DNA from: Cellulophaga baltica
GTDB lineage: Bacteria > Bacteroidota > Bacteroidia > Flavobacteriales > Flavobacteriaceae
Assembly: GCF_018861125.1 (NCBI RefSeq)
Contig: NZ_JAHKQN010000024.1
Location: forward strand, 55,410-119,409
Length of the DNA stretch: 64,000 nucleotides
Direction of reading: 5' to 3'
Positions 55,098-63,960 of this stretch are shown one piece after another. The position numbers were made by a program, and so were the translations under genes. Within the stretch, counting starts at the first letter, position 1. Each line of letters starts with the position of its first letter. A model generated the notes under the pieces. It did no database searches. It saw nothing but the letters and a program-made list of their open reading frames with translations, and had not been told where the DNA came from.

Positions 55098-56993
55098 GTG
55101 TCCATAAATCCAAAAGATATTCTAAAAAAATATTGGGGATTTTCTGATTTCAGAGCATCTCAAGAGCAAATTATAACCGCTATTTTAGACCAAAAAGATG
55201 TTCTTGCTTTATTACCTACGGGTGGCGGAAAATCACTTTGTTTTCAAATTCCAGCATTAGCTAATGAAGGCATTTGTATTGTAGTATCACCACTAATCGC
55301 TTTAATAAAAAATCAAGTTGATAATTTAAAGCAAAAAGGTATAAAAGCATTAGCACTTACAGGGGGTGTTTCTCAAAACGAAGTTATAGATTTGCTCGAT
55401 AATTGCATGTATGGCAATTACAAATTTTTGTATTTATCACCCGAACGATTGCAACAAGAAATTGTTAAAAATCGCATTCAACAAATGAATGTTAACCTTA
55501 TTGCTATAGATGAAGCACATTGTATTTCACAATGGGGAAATGATTTTAGACCTTCTTATTTAAATTGTGCTGTTTTACGTGATTTATCTCCTGATACTCC
55601 TATAATTGCGCTAACAGCTACAGCTACTAAACAAGTTGCTGAAGATATTGTTAGCAATTTAAGACTGCAGGAACCTTTAGTTGAAAAATCTTCTTATGCG
55701 CGAGAAAATATTGTATTTTCTGTTCGTTGGGATGAAGATAAAGCTTACCAATTAAAAACTATATTATCTAAAACAAGACAAAGCGCTATTGTTTATGTGC
55801 GAACTCGAAAGTTATCAAATCAACTTTCAAACTATTTATTACAACAAAATATTAGCGCAACTTTTTTTCATGGCGGATTAAATAAAAAAGAAAAGGAAAC
55901 CAGATTACAAGATTGGTTGCACGACAAAGTACAAGTAATGGTCGCTACCAATGCGTTTGGTATGGGTATTGACAAACCTGATGTTGGCACAGTAGTACAT
56001 TACCAAATATCCGATAGTATAGAGAATTATTTTCAAGAAGCTGGTAGAGCCGGAAGAAACGGAGAAGCATCAAAAGCAATTGTTTTAGTTAATAATGCTG
56101 ATGAAAATCAACTAAAAAAGCAATTTATAAACGGCTTACCAACCTTATCGTTTTTAAAATTATTGTATAATAAACTTAATAATTATTTTCAAATATCATT
56201 TGGTGAAAGTAGTGAGGAAGCTCATCAATTAAATTTAAATGATTTTTGCACCGTTTATAAACTGAATAATTTTATGGTTTATAATGGATTACGAGTTTTA
56301 GATCAAAATTCAGTTATCGCTTTATCTGAATCATTTTCAAAAAAAACAAGCATACAATTTATAGCTACTAAAAATCAAGTTTTTGATTATTTAGATACCT
56401 ATCAAAAAAGTGCTCCAATAATACAAACCATATTAAGAACCTACGGCGGTATTTTTGAATACGACACTAAAATTAATACTTGGTCTATTGCCAAAAAAGC
56501 AAATACACCTGAAACTATAGTCGTAAAAACTTTAGAACAGCTTAAAAAGGATGAAATAATTACATATCATGCCCAACATAATGATATTGAGTTAGTGTTT
56601 CTTGTACCACGTGAAGATGAAAGAACCATCAATTTATTTGGGAAAAAAGTAGAACTTTTAATCGAACAGAAAACTAAAAACATTGATGCCGTTCTTGGTT
56701 ATTTAAAAAATGACACTGTTTGCCGAAGTCAACAATTATTGAGTTACTTTGGGGAAAAGCGAGAAAAATGCGGTAAATGTGATGTCTGTACAAAAAAACC
56801 TGCAATCGCTGATGAAATATTAGAATTGGTAAAAGAGGCCATAGGACATCAATTAAAAATAAAACCACAATCATCTCGTGAGCTTATAAAAAATGTACTT
56901 TATAAAGAAGAATCAATTTTTATTGCAATACAATCACTTTTAGGAGATGAAAAAATAGAAATTACAGCTACAAACGAATATAAAATAATATAA
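55098..56993 (+). CDS. recQ: RecQ-family ATP-dependent DNA helicase
   Basis: 3'-5' DNA helicase of 631 residues. Motif I LLPTGGGKSLCFQ, motif II IDEAHCISQWGNDFRP (DEAH plus the RecQ aromatic loop), motif III LTATAT, and the C-terminal helicase motifs MVATNAFGMGIDKPDV and QEAGRAGRNG are all visible. The zinc site is reduced to VCRSQQLLSYFGE plus CGKCDVC. There is no HRDC domain at the end, so it is the short RecQ type common in Bacteroidetes. The start codon is GTG at 55098; no in-frame ATG fits better. It is followed 3 bp later by fmt. Confidence 0.94.
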   Translation: MSINPKDILKKYWGFSDFRASQEQIITAILDQKDVLALLPTGGGKSLCFQIPALANEGICIVVSPLIALIKNQVDNLKQKGIKALALTGGVSQNEVIDLLDNCMYGNYKFLYLSPERLQQEIVKNRIQQMNVNLIAIDEAHCISQWGNDFRPSYLNCAVLRDLSPDTPIIALTATATKQVAEDIVSNLRLQEPLVEKSSYARENIVFSVRWDEDKAYQLKTILSKTRQSAIVYVRTRKLSNQLSNYLLQQNISATFFHGGLNKKEKETRLQDWLHDKVQVMVATNAFGMGIDKPDVGTVVHYQISDSIENYFQEAGRAGRNGEASKAIVLVNNADENQLKKQFINGLPTLSFLKLLYNKLNNYFQISFGESSEEAHQLNLNDFCTVYKLNNFMVYNGLRVLDQNSVIALSESFSKKTSIQFIATKNQVFDYLDTYQKSAPIIQTILRTYGGIFEYDTKINTWSIAKKANTPETIVVKTLEQLKKDEIITYHAQHNDIELVFLVPREDERTINLFGKKVELLIEQKTKNIDAVLGYLKNDTVCRSQQLLSYFGEKREKCGKCDVCTKKPAIADEILELVKEAIGHQLKIKPQSSRELIKNVLYKEESIFIAIQSLLGDEKIEITATNEYKII

Positions 56994-56996
56994 GAA

Positions 56997-57944
56997 ATGA
57001 ATAAATTAAGAATAGTATTTATGGGAACACCCGACTTTGCTGTTGGAATATTAGATACCCTTGTTAAGAATTCATATGAAGTTGTAGGCGTTATTACTGC
57101 GCCTGATAAACCTGCTGGTCGTGGTAGAAAACTACAAGAATCTGCAGTAAAAAAATATGCAGTTGCAAATAATTTAAATGTATTACAACCTACAAATCTT
57201 AAAAATGAAGATTTTATAGAAGAACTGAAAGCTTTACAAGCCAACTTACAAATTATTGTTGCTTTTAGAATGCTTCCAAAAGTAGTTTGGGAAATTCCAG
57301 AATTTGGAACGTTCAACCTTCATGCATCTTTATTACCTGATTATCGTGGTGCTGCACCCATTAATTGGACTATTATTAATGGAGAAACAAAAACAGGTGC
57401 GACTACCTTCTTTATTGATGACAAAATAGATACTGGTGAAATTATTTTACAATCAGAAATTGATATTACTGAGAATGACACTGCAGGTACATTACACGAT
57501 AAATTAATGCATTCTGGAGCATCATTAGTATTAGAAACTGTTCAACTAATAGAAAAGGGAGAAGTAACCACTAAAGCACAACCAAAAACTCCGATTGAAA
57601 AAGTTGCTTATAAAATACATAAGGATACTTGTGAAATTAATTGGGACAAACCAATTGAAACAATCTACAATCATATTAGAGGTTTAAGCCCCTACCCTGC
57701 TTCATGGACAACCTTGTATACTAACGATGAAGAATTATTCTTAAAAGTATATCAAGTTGAAATAGAAAAAACTACACATGATTTTAAACTTAAGTCTGTG
57801 ATTTTTGATAAGAAAACAATAAAAATTGCAGTTGAAGGCGGTTTTGTTCAACTTTTAGAAATTCAATTACCAGGAAAAAGGAAGATGAAAACACAAGATG
57901 TATTAAATGGTTTAAAATTGAGTGAAAATGCACATGTAGGCTAA
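56997..57944 (+). CDS. fmt: Methionyl-tRNA formyltransferase
   Basis: Cytoplasmic enzyme of 315 residues that formylates initiator Met-tRNA with 10-formyl-THF. It has IVFMGTPDFAVGIL at the start, the formyltransferase core with FNLHASLLPDYRGAAPINW (catalytic Asn-His) and GATTFFIDDKIDTG with the conserved Asp. The C-terminal OB-like domain starts near 205. Length matches the family. It is cotranscribed with recQ. Confidence 0.96.
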   Translation: MNKLRIVFMGTPDFAVGILDTLVKNSYEVVGVITAPDKPAGRGRKLQESAVKKYAVANNLNVLQPTNLKNEDFIEELKALQANLQIIVAFRMLPKVVWEIPEFGTFNLHASLLPDYRGAAPINWTIINGETKTGATTFFIDDKIDTGEIILQSEIDITENDTAGTLHDKLMHSGASLVLETVQLIEKGEVTTKAQPKTPIEKVAYKIHKDTCEINWDKPIETIYNHIRGLSPYPASWTTLYTNDEELFLKVYQVEIEKTTHDFKLKSVIFDKKTIKIAVEGGFVQLLEIQLPGKRKMKTQDVLNGLKLSENAHVG

Positions 57945-58044
57945 AGCCTTGCTACCATTGGCCTCGTAGAAGTGTAGAAAAAGTCTTACTTTATCAACAA
58001 ACAAGCATAGTTATTAACAAAAACGCTGATTTCCCTATGTTTTA

Positions 58045-58075
58045 CTTGCGTTAACCATTAATCCTTATAAATTTG
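58045..58075 (+). promoter_or_regulatory. Promoter of the HU gene
   Basis: CTTG (58045-58048), exactly 19 bp, then TAAATTTG (58068-58075), 40 bp before the ATG. The -33 box is one base off consensus and the -7 box is perfect. Confidence 0.62.
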
Positions 58076-58115
58076 TTAGGGTATAGAAATTTTAAAAACA
58101 ATTAATATTAAAATT

Positions 58116-58388
58116 ATGAACAAAACAGAATTAATCGATGCAATGGCAGCAGATGCTGGTATCACAAAAGCAGCAGCTAAGAAAGCTTTAGAGTCATTTT
58201 TAGGTAATGTAGAAGGTTCTCTTAAAAAAGGTGATAGAATTTCTTTAGTTGGTTTCGGATCTTGGTCAGTTTCTAGAAGAGAAGCTAGAGATGGTAGAAA
58301 TCCTCAAACAGGAAAGACTATTAAAATTGCTGCTAAAAATGTTGTTAAGTTTAAAGCTGGTGCTGAATTAGCTAAAGCAGTGAACTAA
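58116..58388 (+). CDS. hup: HU-family nucleoid DNA-binding protein
   Basis: Histone-like protein of 90 residues, forming a DNA-bending dimer on the nucleoid. It has two N-terminal helices (NKTELIDAMAADAGITKAAAKKAL), the beta-arm with GFGSWSVSRREARDGRNPQTG (Arg and Pro that insert in the minor groove; cited in outline) and IKIAAKNVVKFKAGAEL at the end. Codon use is more biased than in neighbours, as for highly expressed genes. It has its own promoter and terminator. Confidence 0.96.
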   Translation: MNKTELIDAMAADAGITKAAAKKALESFLGNVEGSLKKGDRISLVGFGSWSVSRREARDGRNPQTGKTIKIAAKNVVKFKAGAELAKAVN

Positions 58389-58413
58389 ATTATATATACT
58401 TCTAGCAATAGAA

Positions 58414-58447
58414 TAAAAAGCACTTCTCAAAAAGAAGTGCTTTTTTT
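58414..58447 (+). terminator. Terminator of the HU gene
   Basis: AAAAAGCACTTCT pairs with AGAAGTGCTTTTT, loop about 5 nt, followed by seven T. Confidence 0.88.
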
Positions 58448-58507
58448 ATGAAAGATTTTTATTACAAATATTTTTATCTTAAATTAGAGTTAAAAAGCTT
58501 TACTATT

Positions 58508-59068
58508 ATGATAAAAACTAAACCTAACAAAGGAAAACTATTGATTGCAGAACCAGCTTTAGCTGGCGATGTATCATTTAATAGATCTGTTGTATTGCTT
58601 GCAGAACACAACACCGAGGGATCCGTTGGATTTATTCTAAACAAACCATTAGAATATATGATAAGTGATTTGGTATCCGAAATTCACAAACCGTTTAAAG
58701 TCTATAATGGTGGTCCCGTAGAACAAGATAATTTATACTTTATTCACAAAGTACCACAATTAATAGCCAATAGTATTGAAATTTCTGATGGTATATATTG
58801 GGGTGGCGATTTTGGTAGAATTGTAGATTTAATTAACACCAACTCTATATCAACCGATGATATTCGTTTCTTTCTTGGCTATACAGGTTGGGATTCAGCA
58901 CAATTAGACAATGAAGTATCTTCTAATTCGTGGGTGATTGTACCAAATACATACGAGAGTAACATTATTCAAATTGCTACAAATGCGCTTTGGAAAGAGA
59001 AAATGTTAGAATTGGGTGGTGATTATCTATTATGGTCCAACACGCCTGAAAACCCTAGTTTAAATTAA
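58508..59068 (+). CDS. YqgE/AlgH family protein
   Basis: 186 residues from the ATG at 58508 (MIKTKPNKGKLLIAEPALAG). The frame opens at 58448, but the extra 20 residues begin right at the HU terminator and do not resemble the family. Marks of YqgE/AlgH: LLIAEPALAGDVSFNRSVVLL, GSVGFILNKPLE, YNGGPVEQDNLYFIH and FFLGYTGWDSAQLDNEV. The biochemical role is unknown; the name AlgH comes from an alginate-regulator claim in Pseudomonas and implies nothing about alginate use here. Confidence 0.9.
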   Translation: MIKTKPNKGKLLIAEPALAGDVSFNRSVVLLAEHNTEGSVGFILNKPLEYMISDLVSEIHKPFKVYNGGPVEQDNLYFIHKVPQLIANSIEISDGIYWGGDFGRIVDLINTNSISTDDIRFFLGYTGWDSAQLDNEVSSNSWVIVPNTYESNIIQIATNALWKEKMLELGGDYLLWSNTPENPSLN

Positions 59069-59112
59069 AAAAGTAAACTAATCAATGCTTTAATTATACA
59101 TTAAGTAGTTAA

Positions 59113-59958
59113 TTAGCCCAATCTAACTGCTGTATTAAGTTTTCCTGCCAAATCTTTAGCAACTGTATTTACGTATTTCTTTTTGCGGTATTTTGTAACC
59201 GGTTGTATACCTACAATAGCATTAGTTATAAATAGCTCATCTGCTTTTTGCAATTCAAAAGGAGAAATTGTAGTTTCCTCTAAGGTATAATTATCTAGTT
59301 TACCGACAATTTCAATTATTTTTTTTCTAAGAATACCATTCACACAACCCTCTGCTTTAGCTGGCGTTTTAATTACATTACCAACAACCATAAATAAATT
59401 ACCATTTAAAACTTCAACAACCATTTTTTGATTGTTCAGTAAAATACAATTTTGATAGTTGTTTTCATTAGCATAAATACTACCAACAACATTAATAACT
59501 CTATTATTGGTTTTTAAGGTTGAAAGCATATCATTATTTACATAAAAGTCTTTAAAAAGCTCAACTTCGTAATCACTTTCATTAATCATAAAAAAAGGAG
59601 CATCAAGTTCTTTAGCTTCAATGATAAATGAGACATTATTATCAGTTGGAGTATACAAACCACCATTATTTCTATAGACAGTAAATCTAACTCTCACAGG
59701 TGCATTACCTAATGAGTTTACTTCAATGGTTTCAAGAATTTGGCCTTCAAGATATTCCATTGTAAAATTCATAGGTATTTCCATACGTAAAATACGCATT
59801 GATGCCATTAACCTAAGGTAATGATCTTCCCAAAAATAAATCTTATTGTTTACTACTCTAATCGTTTCAAAAAGCGAATCACCATAGCGAAGTCCTCTAT
59901 TTTCTTGATTTATAAAGTTTATATTATTTTGTAGTAGTTCCCCGTTAAAATTAAGCAT
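59113..59958 (-). CDS. Class-IV aminotransferase fold PLP enzyme (4-amino-4-deoxychorismate lyase-like)
   Basis: Cytoplasmic PLP enzyme of 281 residues of the BCAT/PabC/D-amino-acid-transaminase fold. It opens NGELLQNNINFI...NRGLRYGDSLFETIRV, where GLRYGDSLFE is the usual N-terminal motif. The expected PLP Lys is in TLKTNNRVIN, and VVEVLNGNLFMV holds the Glu and Asn of the E-x5-N-L-F motif. Absence of ilv genes nearby and the short length suggest PabC, but this is not certain. Reads away from the START-like gene. Confidence 0.85.
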   Translation of the reverse strand: MLNFNGELLQNNINFINQENRGLRYGDSLFETIRVVNNKIYFWEDHYLRLMASMRILRMEIPMNFTMEYLEGQILETIEVNSLGNAPVRVRFTVYRNNGGLYTPTDNNVSFIIEAKELDAPFFMINESDYEVELFKDFYVNNDMLSTLKTNNRVINVVGSIYANENNYQNCILLNNQKMVVEVLNGNLFMVVGNVIKTPAKAEGCVNGILRKKIIEIVGKLDNYTLEETTISPFELQKADELFITNAIVGIQPVTKYRKKKYVNTVAKDLAGKLNTAVRLG

Positions 59959-59988
59959 AAAAAAACCTTGAAATTATTTCAAGGTCAA
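59959..59988 (-). terminator. Terminator of the START-like gene
   Basis: ACCTTGAAA pairs with TTTCAAGGT around TTA or similar, followed on the minus strand by seven T that run straight into the next gene's ATG. It insulates the two co-directional genes. Confidence 0.78.
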
Positions 59989-60019
59989 AGATATTGTTTG
60001 TTTTAGTCTAAAGCAACCT

Positions 60020-60403
60020 TTAAGCAGAACCTAAAACTTGTTTTAAGCTAGAGACTTGATTTGTCCATAACATTTTAGCTTCGTCAATTTCATCTTCTTC
60101 CGCAAAGTCTGTAATAAATAAAGAAACATCAGATGTAATTTCATCAACAATGATTCTCATTTCAAAAAAACTATCATCTTCTTCATCAACCCAAGTAAAT
60201 TTAACAAACTCTTCACTTTTCCTTTTTAACAATTTTGCTTCTTCTTCTGATTCGTCCCATATAAAAAAGAACTTCTCTCCTCTTGAATTAACATTGTCTG
60301 CAAACCATTCTGATAACCCAGAAGGTGTTGATATATAGTTATATAGTAATTGAGGTGATGATTGTATCACAAACTCAATCTCAAATTTTGATTTTTCACT
60401 CAT
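60020..60403 (-). CDS. START-like (SRPBCC/AHSA1-type) domain protein
   Basis: Cytoplasmic protein of 127 residues with helix-grip features: FEIEFVIQSSPQLLYNYISTPSGLSEWFADNV at the start (outlined), an acidic DESEEEAKLLKRK strand pair, VDEEDDSFFEM and a long C-terminal helix. It is related to AHSA1-like ligand-binding proteins. The ligand is unknown. It is monocistronic, between its terminator and the tRNA-Met region. Confidence 0.85.
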   Translation of the reverse strand: MSEKSKFEIEFVIQSSPQLLYNYISTPSGLSEWFADNVNSRGEKFFFIWDESEEEAKLLKRKSEEFVKFTWVDEEDDSFFEMRIIVDEITSDVSLFITDFAEEDEIDEAKMLWTNQVSSLKQVLGSA

Positions 60404-60487
60404 TCTAAATAGTTTTCAAGTAGCAATATATAATTTTATCAATGATAAAAAAATTAAAAGATAGATATTATTTTTTTTGAAAGTTAT

Positions 60488-60519
60488 TTTGAAACCAAAG
60501 AAAAATAACCATATATTTG
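60488..60519 (+). promoter_or_regulatory. Promoter of tRNA-Met
   Basis: TTTG (60488-60491), 20 bp, then TATATTTG (60512-60519), a full Bacteroidetes-type promoter 18 bp before the tRNA. Confidence 0.75.
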
Positions 60520-60537
60520 CACCCGTTAAAAAAACCT

Positions 60538-60611
60538 GGCGAGGTAGCTCAGTTGGTTAGAGCGTCGGATTCATAACCCGGAGGTCACGAGTTCAACTCT
60601 CGTTCTCGCTA
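60538..60611 (+). tRNA. tRNA with CAT anticodon, probably elongator tRNA-Met
   Basis: A 74-nt cloverleaf: acceptor GGCGAGG/TCTCGCT, D-arm GCTC/GAGC, anticodon loop TTCATAA, T-arm ACGAG-TTCAACT-CTCGT. The initiator's three G-C pairs at the end of the anticodon stem are not present, because position 31-39 is A-C. CAT can also be tRNA-Ile2 after lysidine modification, which sequence alone does not exclude. The end CCA is not encoded. Confidence 0.92.
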
Positions 60612-60617
60612 CAACAA

Positions 60618-60652
60618 AAAGCAGTTTAGATTAATCTAAACTGCTTTTTTTA
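60618..60652 (+). terminator. Terminator of tRNA-Met
   Basis: An almost loopless perfect stem, AAAGCAGTTTAGATT/AATCTAAACTGCTTT, followed by further T. It begins 6 bp after the tRNA. Confidence 0.88.
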
Positions 60653-60791
60653 TGATTGATAGTTTTTAAATTCTCTTTGCAAAAACTATTTCTTCTCATT
60701 TTTTCTATAAAAACATAGAAAATTGCGGAAAACCGCAATGATAAACTTGAATTTATCGCCTCCTTTGCCATAAATATAGAATAAACTAATC

Positions 60792-61343
60792 ATGAATTTG
60801 CCCTCTTTTTTTGAAGATGATTCTAAAAAAATAAATTTTAAAGAAGCAGTAGACTTCTACATGTCTTGGACCATAAGCTGTGCTGACAAAAAATATAAAA
60901 ATGCAAACAAAAAAGTCTATAATTGCGCTCGAAGTATTTTAGCTAAGTTATTATATTTTGAACATGCCAATGGTTTGTCATTTTCGAACATTGAAGTAAA
61001 AAAGCGTTTTAAAAACATTGATTTATGGATTGAGCTTACTGTTAATGAGCAAGAATATGCTTTAATAATAGAAAATAAAATAGATGCTAAAGTTCATAAA
61101 GACCAATTAACGCAATATCAAAAAATTGTAGAAAAGCATTATAACAATAAGCCTCAAATAATTATTGAATATGTTTTACTTTGTCCTATACCTGATCTTT
61201 GCAAAAAAAATAATAGTCTTCATATTGCAACTGATTTCAACTATCTAAGTCTAAAAGATATAAGCGATGTTTTAAAACTAAAAAAAACAGAGAATCAGCT
61301 TTTTGATGAATTTTGGTTCAATTGGATTATGAAAGGCAAATAG
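60792..61343 (+). CDS. PD-(D/E)XK nuclease superfamily protein
   Basis: 183 residues of the PDDEXK nuclease type related to PF14281-like proteins. The core is visible as KNIDLWIELTV (Asp), then YALIIENKIDAKVHKDQLTQY with the E-x-K pair (Glu-Asn-Lys) and a following Gln. An N-terminal helical part precedes it. No methyltransferase, helicase or toxin-antitoxin partner adjoins it, so it stands alone. It could be a stray defence gene or a repair nuclease; I cannot say which. Confidence 0.78.
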   Translation: MNLPSFFEDDSKKINFKEAVDFYMSWTISCADKKYKNANKKVYNCARSILAKLLYFEHANGLSFSNIEVKKRFKNIDLWIELTVNEQEYALIIENKIDAKVHKDQLTQYQKIVEKHYNNKPQIIIEYVLLCPIPDLCKKNNSLHIATDFNYLSLKDISDVLKLKKTENQLFDEFWFNWIMKGK

Positions 61344-61423
61344 TTTATTTACACATAACCAGATAAATAGTACGCTTAGTCTTATAAAAAATTATAAGCG
61401 CACTGTTTTTGTATTTTCGAGGG

Positions 61424-63286
61424 ATGAATTTTAATTTAGCCCTCTTTTTATTAATTCTTATTAGTTGTTATCAAAATTGTACCCCGTATAATTCTCAAAA
61501 AAAATTGAGTGCAGTAAATTCATTTTACATTCTAAATAAACCTATTGACTCACCTAAAATAATAAAAGAAAAAATTAAATATTTTTCAAAAAATAAAGAT
61601 TATCAAAATGCAATAAATACTTCTAAAAAATTACTTGAGTATGCAAATAAAACAGCTGATTCTTCAACTATAAATAATGCTTATTGGAGGCAAGCTTTTT
61701 ATTTTAAAAAAATGAATCATTTAGATTCTGCTTATTTTTATTTTGATAAATCTTATAAAATAAACATTCGTTTAAAAGATAGTATAAAGGCAGGTGATCG
61801 TTTATTAGATATGGCTAATATTCAAAAAAGTATTGGTGATTATAATGGTAGTATAGAAACTGCAATAGATGGTTTAAAATATATTGAAAATACTGAGAAT
61901 TTTTTTTCCATAATTGGACTATACCAAACTATATCTGTTTGTCAAAAAGAATTGGGTAATTCAAAAGAAGCACTACGATGGATTAATAAAGCTATTAATT
62001 TATTAAATAATTACAATGAAGTTTCAAAAAACACAAAGTTTATCATTCAAAACACAAAAGCCAATATTCTTGCTTCACAAAACCATTATGCAGCAAGCCA
62101 TAATATTTTAAAAAAAATAGCTAACCAAACTGAAAATATTAATCAAACAGAATATTCTCGTGTAATTAGCAATATGGGCTATTACATGTGGCTAAATGAT
62201 AAGAACAATAAAAAAAGTGAAGATTTACTTTTAAATTCATTTCAAATTCGAAAAGAATTAAACACTATTTCTGGTTTAATATCAAGCACAATACATTTAA
62301 CAGAATACTATTTTGAAACTGATAAAAAAGAAGCTCTTAAATATGCAGAACTAGCTGTAAAATATTCTAAAAAACAAAAAAATAGTGTTGCCCTTTTAGA
62401 AGCTTTAGATTTATTATTACCACTTAAAAACTATTTTAATAGAGATGTTTCTGATGAAGCTATTTTATATTCTACTACAAAAAACAAACTAGAAAAAACT
62501 AAACAAGCCGTACGTTCCATTTATGTTGCAACAAAATATGATAATGATACTTTAGAAAATAAAAATTTAAGTTTACAAACTGAAGTTGCTAAACAACAAA
62601 AAGAGAATGCAATCATATTTTCTATTGTACTATTTCTTTTAATAGCTATTGCTTCTACAGTCTATTACAAAAATCAACAAAAAAAGAAAGAACAATTAGA
62701 AACTGCCTATAAAACAGAATTACGATTATCAAAAAAACTACATGATGAGTTAGGTAATGATATTTTTTATTTAATGACACAAGTCCAAAAAGATGAAATT
62801 AATACAGATAGTTCTAAAAAATCAATGGTTTTAGAATCTCTTGATACTATTTACCAAAGAGTTAGAGATATTTCAAAAGAATATACGGCAATTGCTACTG
62901 ATAAAAACTACGGCAAAGAGTTTATAGCTCTTTTAAATTCATACAGTTCAAACAAAACAAAGATAATTACTAAAGAAATTGCTGTTGATTTTTGGAATGA
63001 TGTTAAACCTAATGCTAAGATTGAAGTTTACAGAATAATTCAAGAATTATTGGTGAATATGAAGAAACATAGCCAAGCCTCATTAATTGTTATTACGTGT
63101 ACTCGAAAAGATAAAAAAATCACCATCAAATATGTAGATAATGGTATTGGTTTTAATAAAAATGAAATTTCTTTAGGAAATGGACTCAAGAATGTGGAAA
63201 ACCGCATTAAAGCTATAAAAGGAAATATTATTTTAGATTCGAAATTAAATAAAGGGCTTACAGCTACTTTAATATTTACGATTTAA
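61424..63286 (+). CDS. TPR sensor histidine kinase (HisKA_3, NarL-type partner)
   Basis: Membrane sensor of 620 residues from the ATG at 61424, preceded by GAGGG. A lipoprotein-like signal (LILISC) is followed by tetratricopeptide repeats (about 45-340). A transmembrane helix near 405-425 (IIFSIVLFLLIAIASTVYY) leads to the dimerisation box LSKKLHDELGNDIF, with His in the H-D-E-L-x-N/D form of HisKA_3. HATPase_c has ELLVNMKKHSQA, DNGIGF and GNGLKNVENRI. The response-regulator gene begins 5 bp after its stop. The two form a NarL-type pair. Confidence 0.92.
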   Translation: MNFNLALFLLILISCYQNCTPYNSQKKLSAVNSFYILNKPIDSPKIIKEKIKYFSKNKDYQNAINTSKKLLEYANKTADSSTINNAYWRQAFYFKKMNHLDSAYFYFDKSYKINIRLKDSIKAGDRLLDMANIQKSIGDYNGSIETAIDGLKYIENTENFFSIIGLYQTISVCQKELGNSKEALRWINKAINLLNNYNEVSKNTKFIIQNTKANILASQNHYAASHNILKKIANQTENINQTEYSRVISNMGYYMWLNDKNNKKSEDLLLNSFQIRKELNTISGLISSTIHLTEYYFETDKKEALKYAELAVKYSKKQKNSVALLEALDLLLPLKNYFNRDVSDEAILYSTTKNKLEKTKQAVRSIYVATKYDNDTLENKNLSLQTEVAKQQKENAIIFSIVLFLLIAIASTVYYKNQQKKKEQLETAYKTELRLSKKLHDELGNDIFYLMTQVQKDEINTDSSKKSMVLESLDTIYQRVRDISKEYTAIATDKNYGKEFIALLNSYSSNKTKIITKEIAVDFWNDVKPNAKIEVYRIIQELLVNMKKHSQASLIVITCTRKDKKITIKYVDNGIGFNKNEISLGNGLKNVENRIKAIKGNIILDSKLNKGLTATLIFTI

Positions 63287-63291
63287 AACAT

Positions 63292-63960
63292 ATGCAATTT
63301 AATAAAATATTTGTTTCTGAAGATATTGATAGTAACAACTTAGGAGTTACAACTACGTTAAAAAGTATGGGTTACACTAATATTGACCATGCACAATATT
63401 GTGACGATACTTTATTAAAAATTAAAAAAGAAATACAAAACAAAAGTCCTTTTGATCTTTTAATAACCGACCTATCTTTTGAAAATCCAAGAGTAAAAAA
63501 AACATTAAATAGTGGCATTGACCTTATTAAGGCTGTAAAAGAAATTGATAAAACTATAAAAATTGTAGTTTTTTCTGTGGAAGATGATCACAACACCATA
63601 AAAACGTTATTTGAAGAAGAATCTATTAATGCTTATGTGTGTAAAGGACTTAATGGTTTAAAAGAATTAAAAAATAGTATTGAAGCTATTTCAAAAAATG
63701 GACTATACACCTGCCCTATTGCGACCATTGCTTTACATGAAAAAAATGTAAAAGAAATTGATGAATACGATCTTGAGCTTTTATCCTATTTAGCTAAAGG
63801 ATTTAGACAAAATGAGATTAGCGTTTTATTAAAAGAGAAAGATGTTTCTCCCAATAGTGTTCGTTCTATTGAATCAACTATTAGTAAATTAAAAGACTAT
63901 TTTAACGCTACAAACACAACACATCTAATATATGTAGCTTCTAATATGGGCCTAATATAA
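63292..63960 (+). CDS. LuxR/NarL-family response regulator
   Basis: 222 residues. The receiver domain (1-125) has SEDID at the acidic pocket, LLITDLSF with the phospho-acceptor Asp, VVFSVEDD and VCKGLNG with the conserved Lys. The C-terminal HTH (about 155-222) has YLAKGFRQNEISVLLKEKDVSPNSVRSIESTISKL, cited in outline, of the GerE/LuxR type but with an unusual insertion between the two HTH helices. It is the partner of the kinase encoded just before. Targets unknown. Confidence 0.9.
   Translation: MQFNKIFVSEDIDSNNLGVTTTLKSMGYTNIDHAQYCDDTLLKIKKEIQNKSPFDLLITDLSFENPRVKKTLNSGIDLIKAVKEIDKTIKIVVFSVEDDHNTIKTLFEEESINAYVCKGLNGLKELKNSIEAISKNGLYTCPIATIALHEKNVKEIDEYDLELLSYLAKGFRQNEISVLLKEKDVSPNSVRSIESTISKLKDYFNATNTTHLIYVASNMGLI

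Noticed and set aside
56900..57316. 138-codon minus-strand ORF
   Set aside because: Antisense to the end of recQ and the start of fmt, both clear genes; it is a shadow.
58448..58507. Twenty extra N-terminal codons for the YqgE gene
   Set aside because: They start at the end of the HU terminator and do not resemble the family; the ATG at 58508 fits.
58508..59068. AlgH as an alginate regulator tied to the alginate locus
   Set aside because: The gene is a widespread YqgE-type housekeeping gene far from the locus; the name is historical.
60722..60739. Short hairpin ATTGCGG/CCGCAAT before the nuclease gene
   Set aside because: Seven-bp stem without a T-run, not repeated elsewhere in the window as far as I can see; it may be chance.
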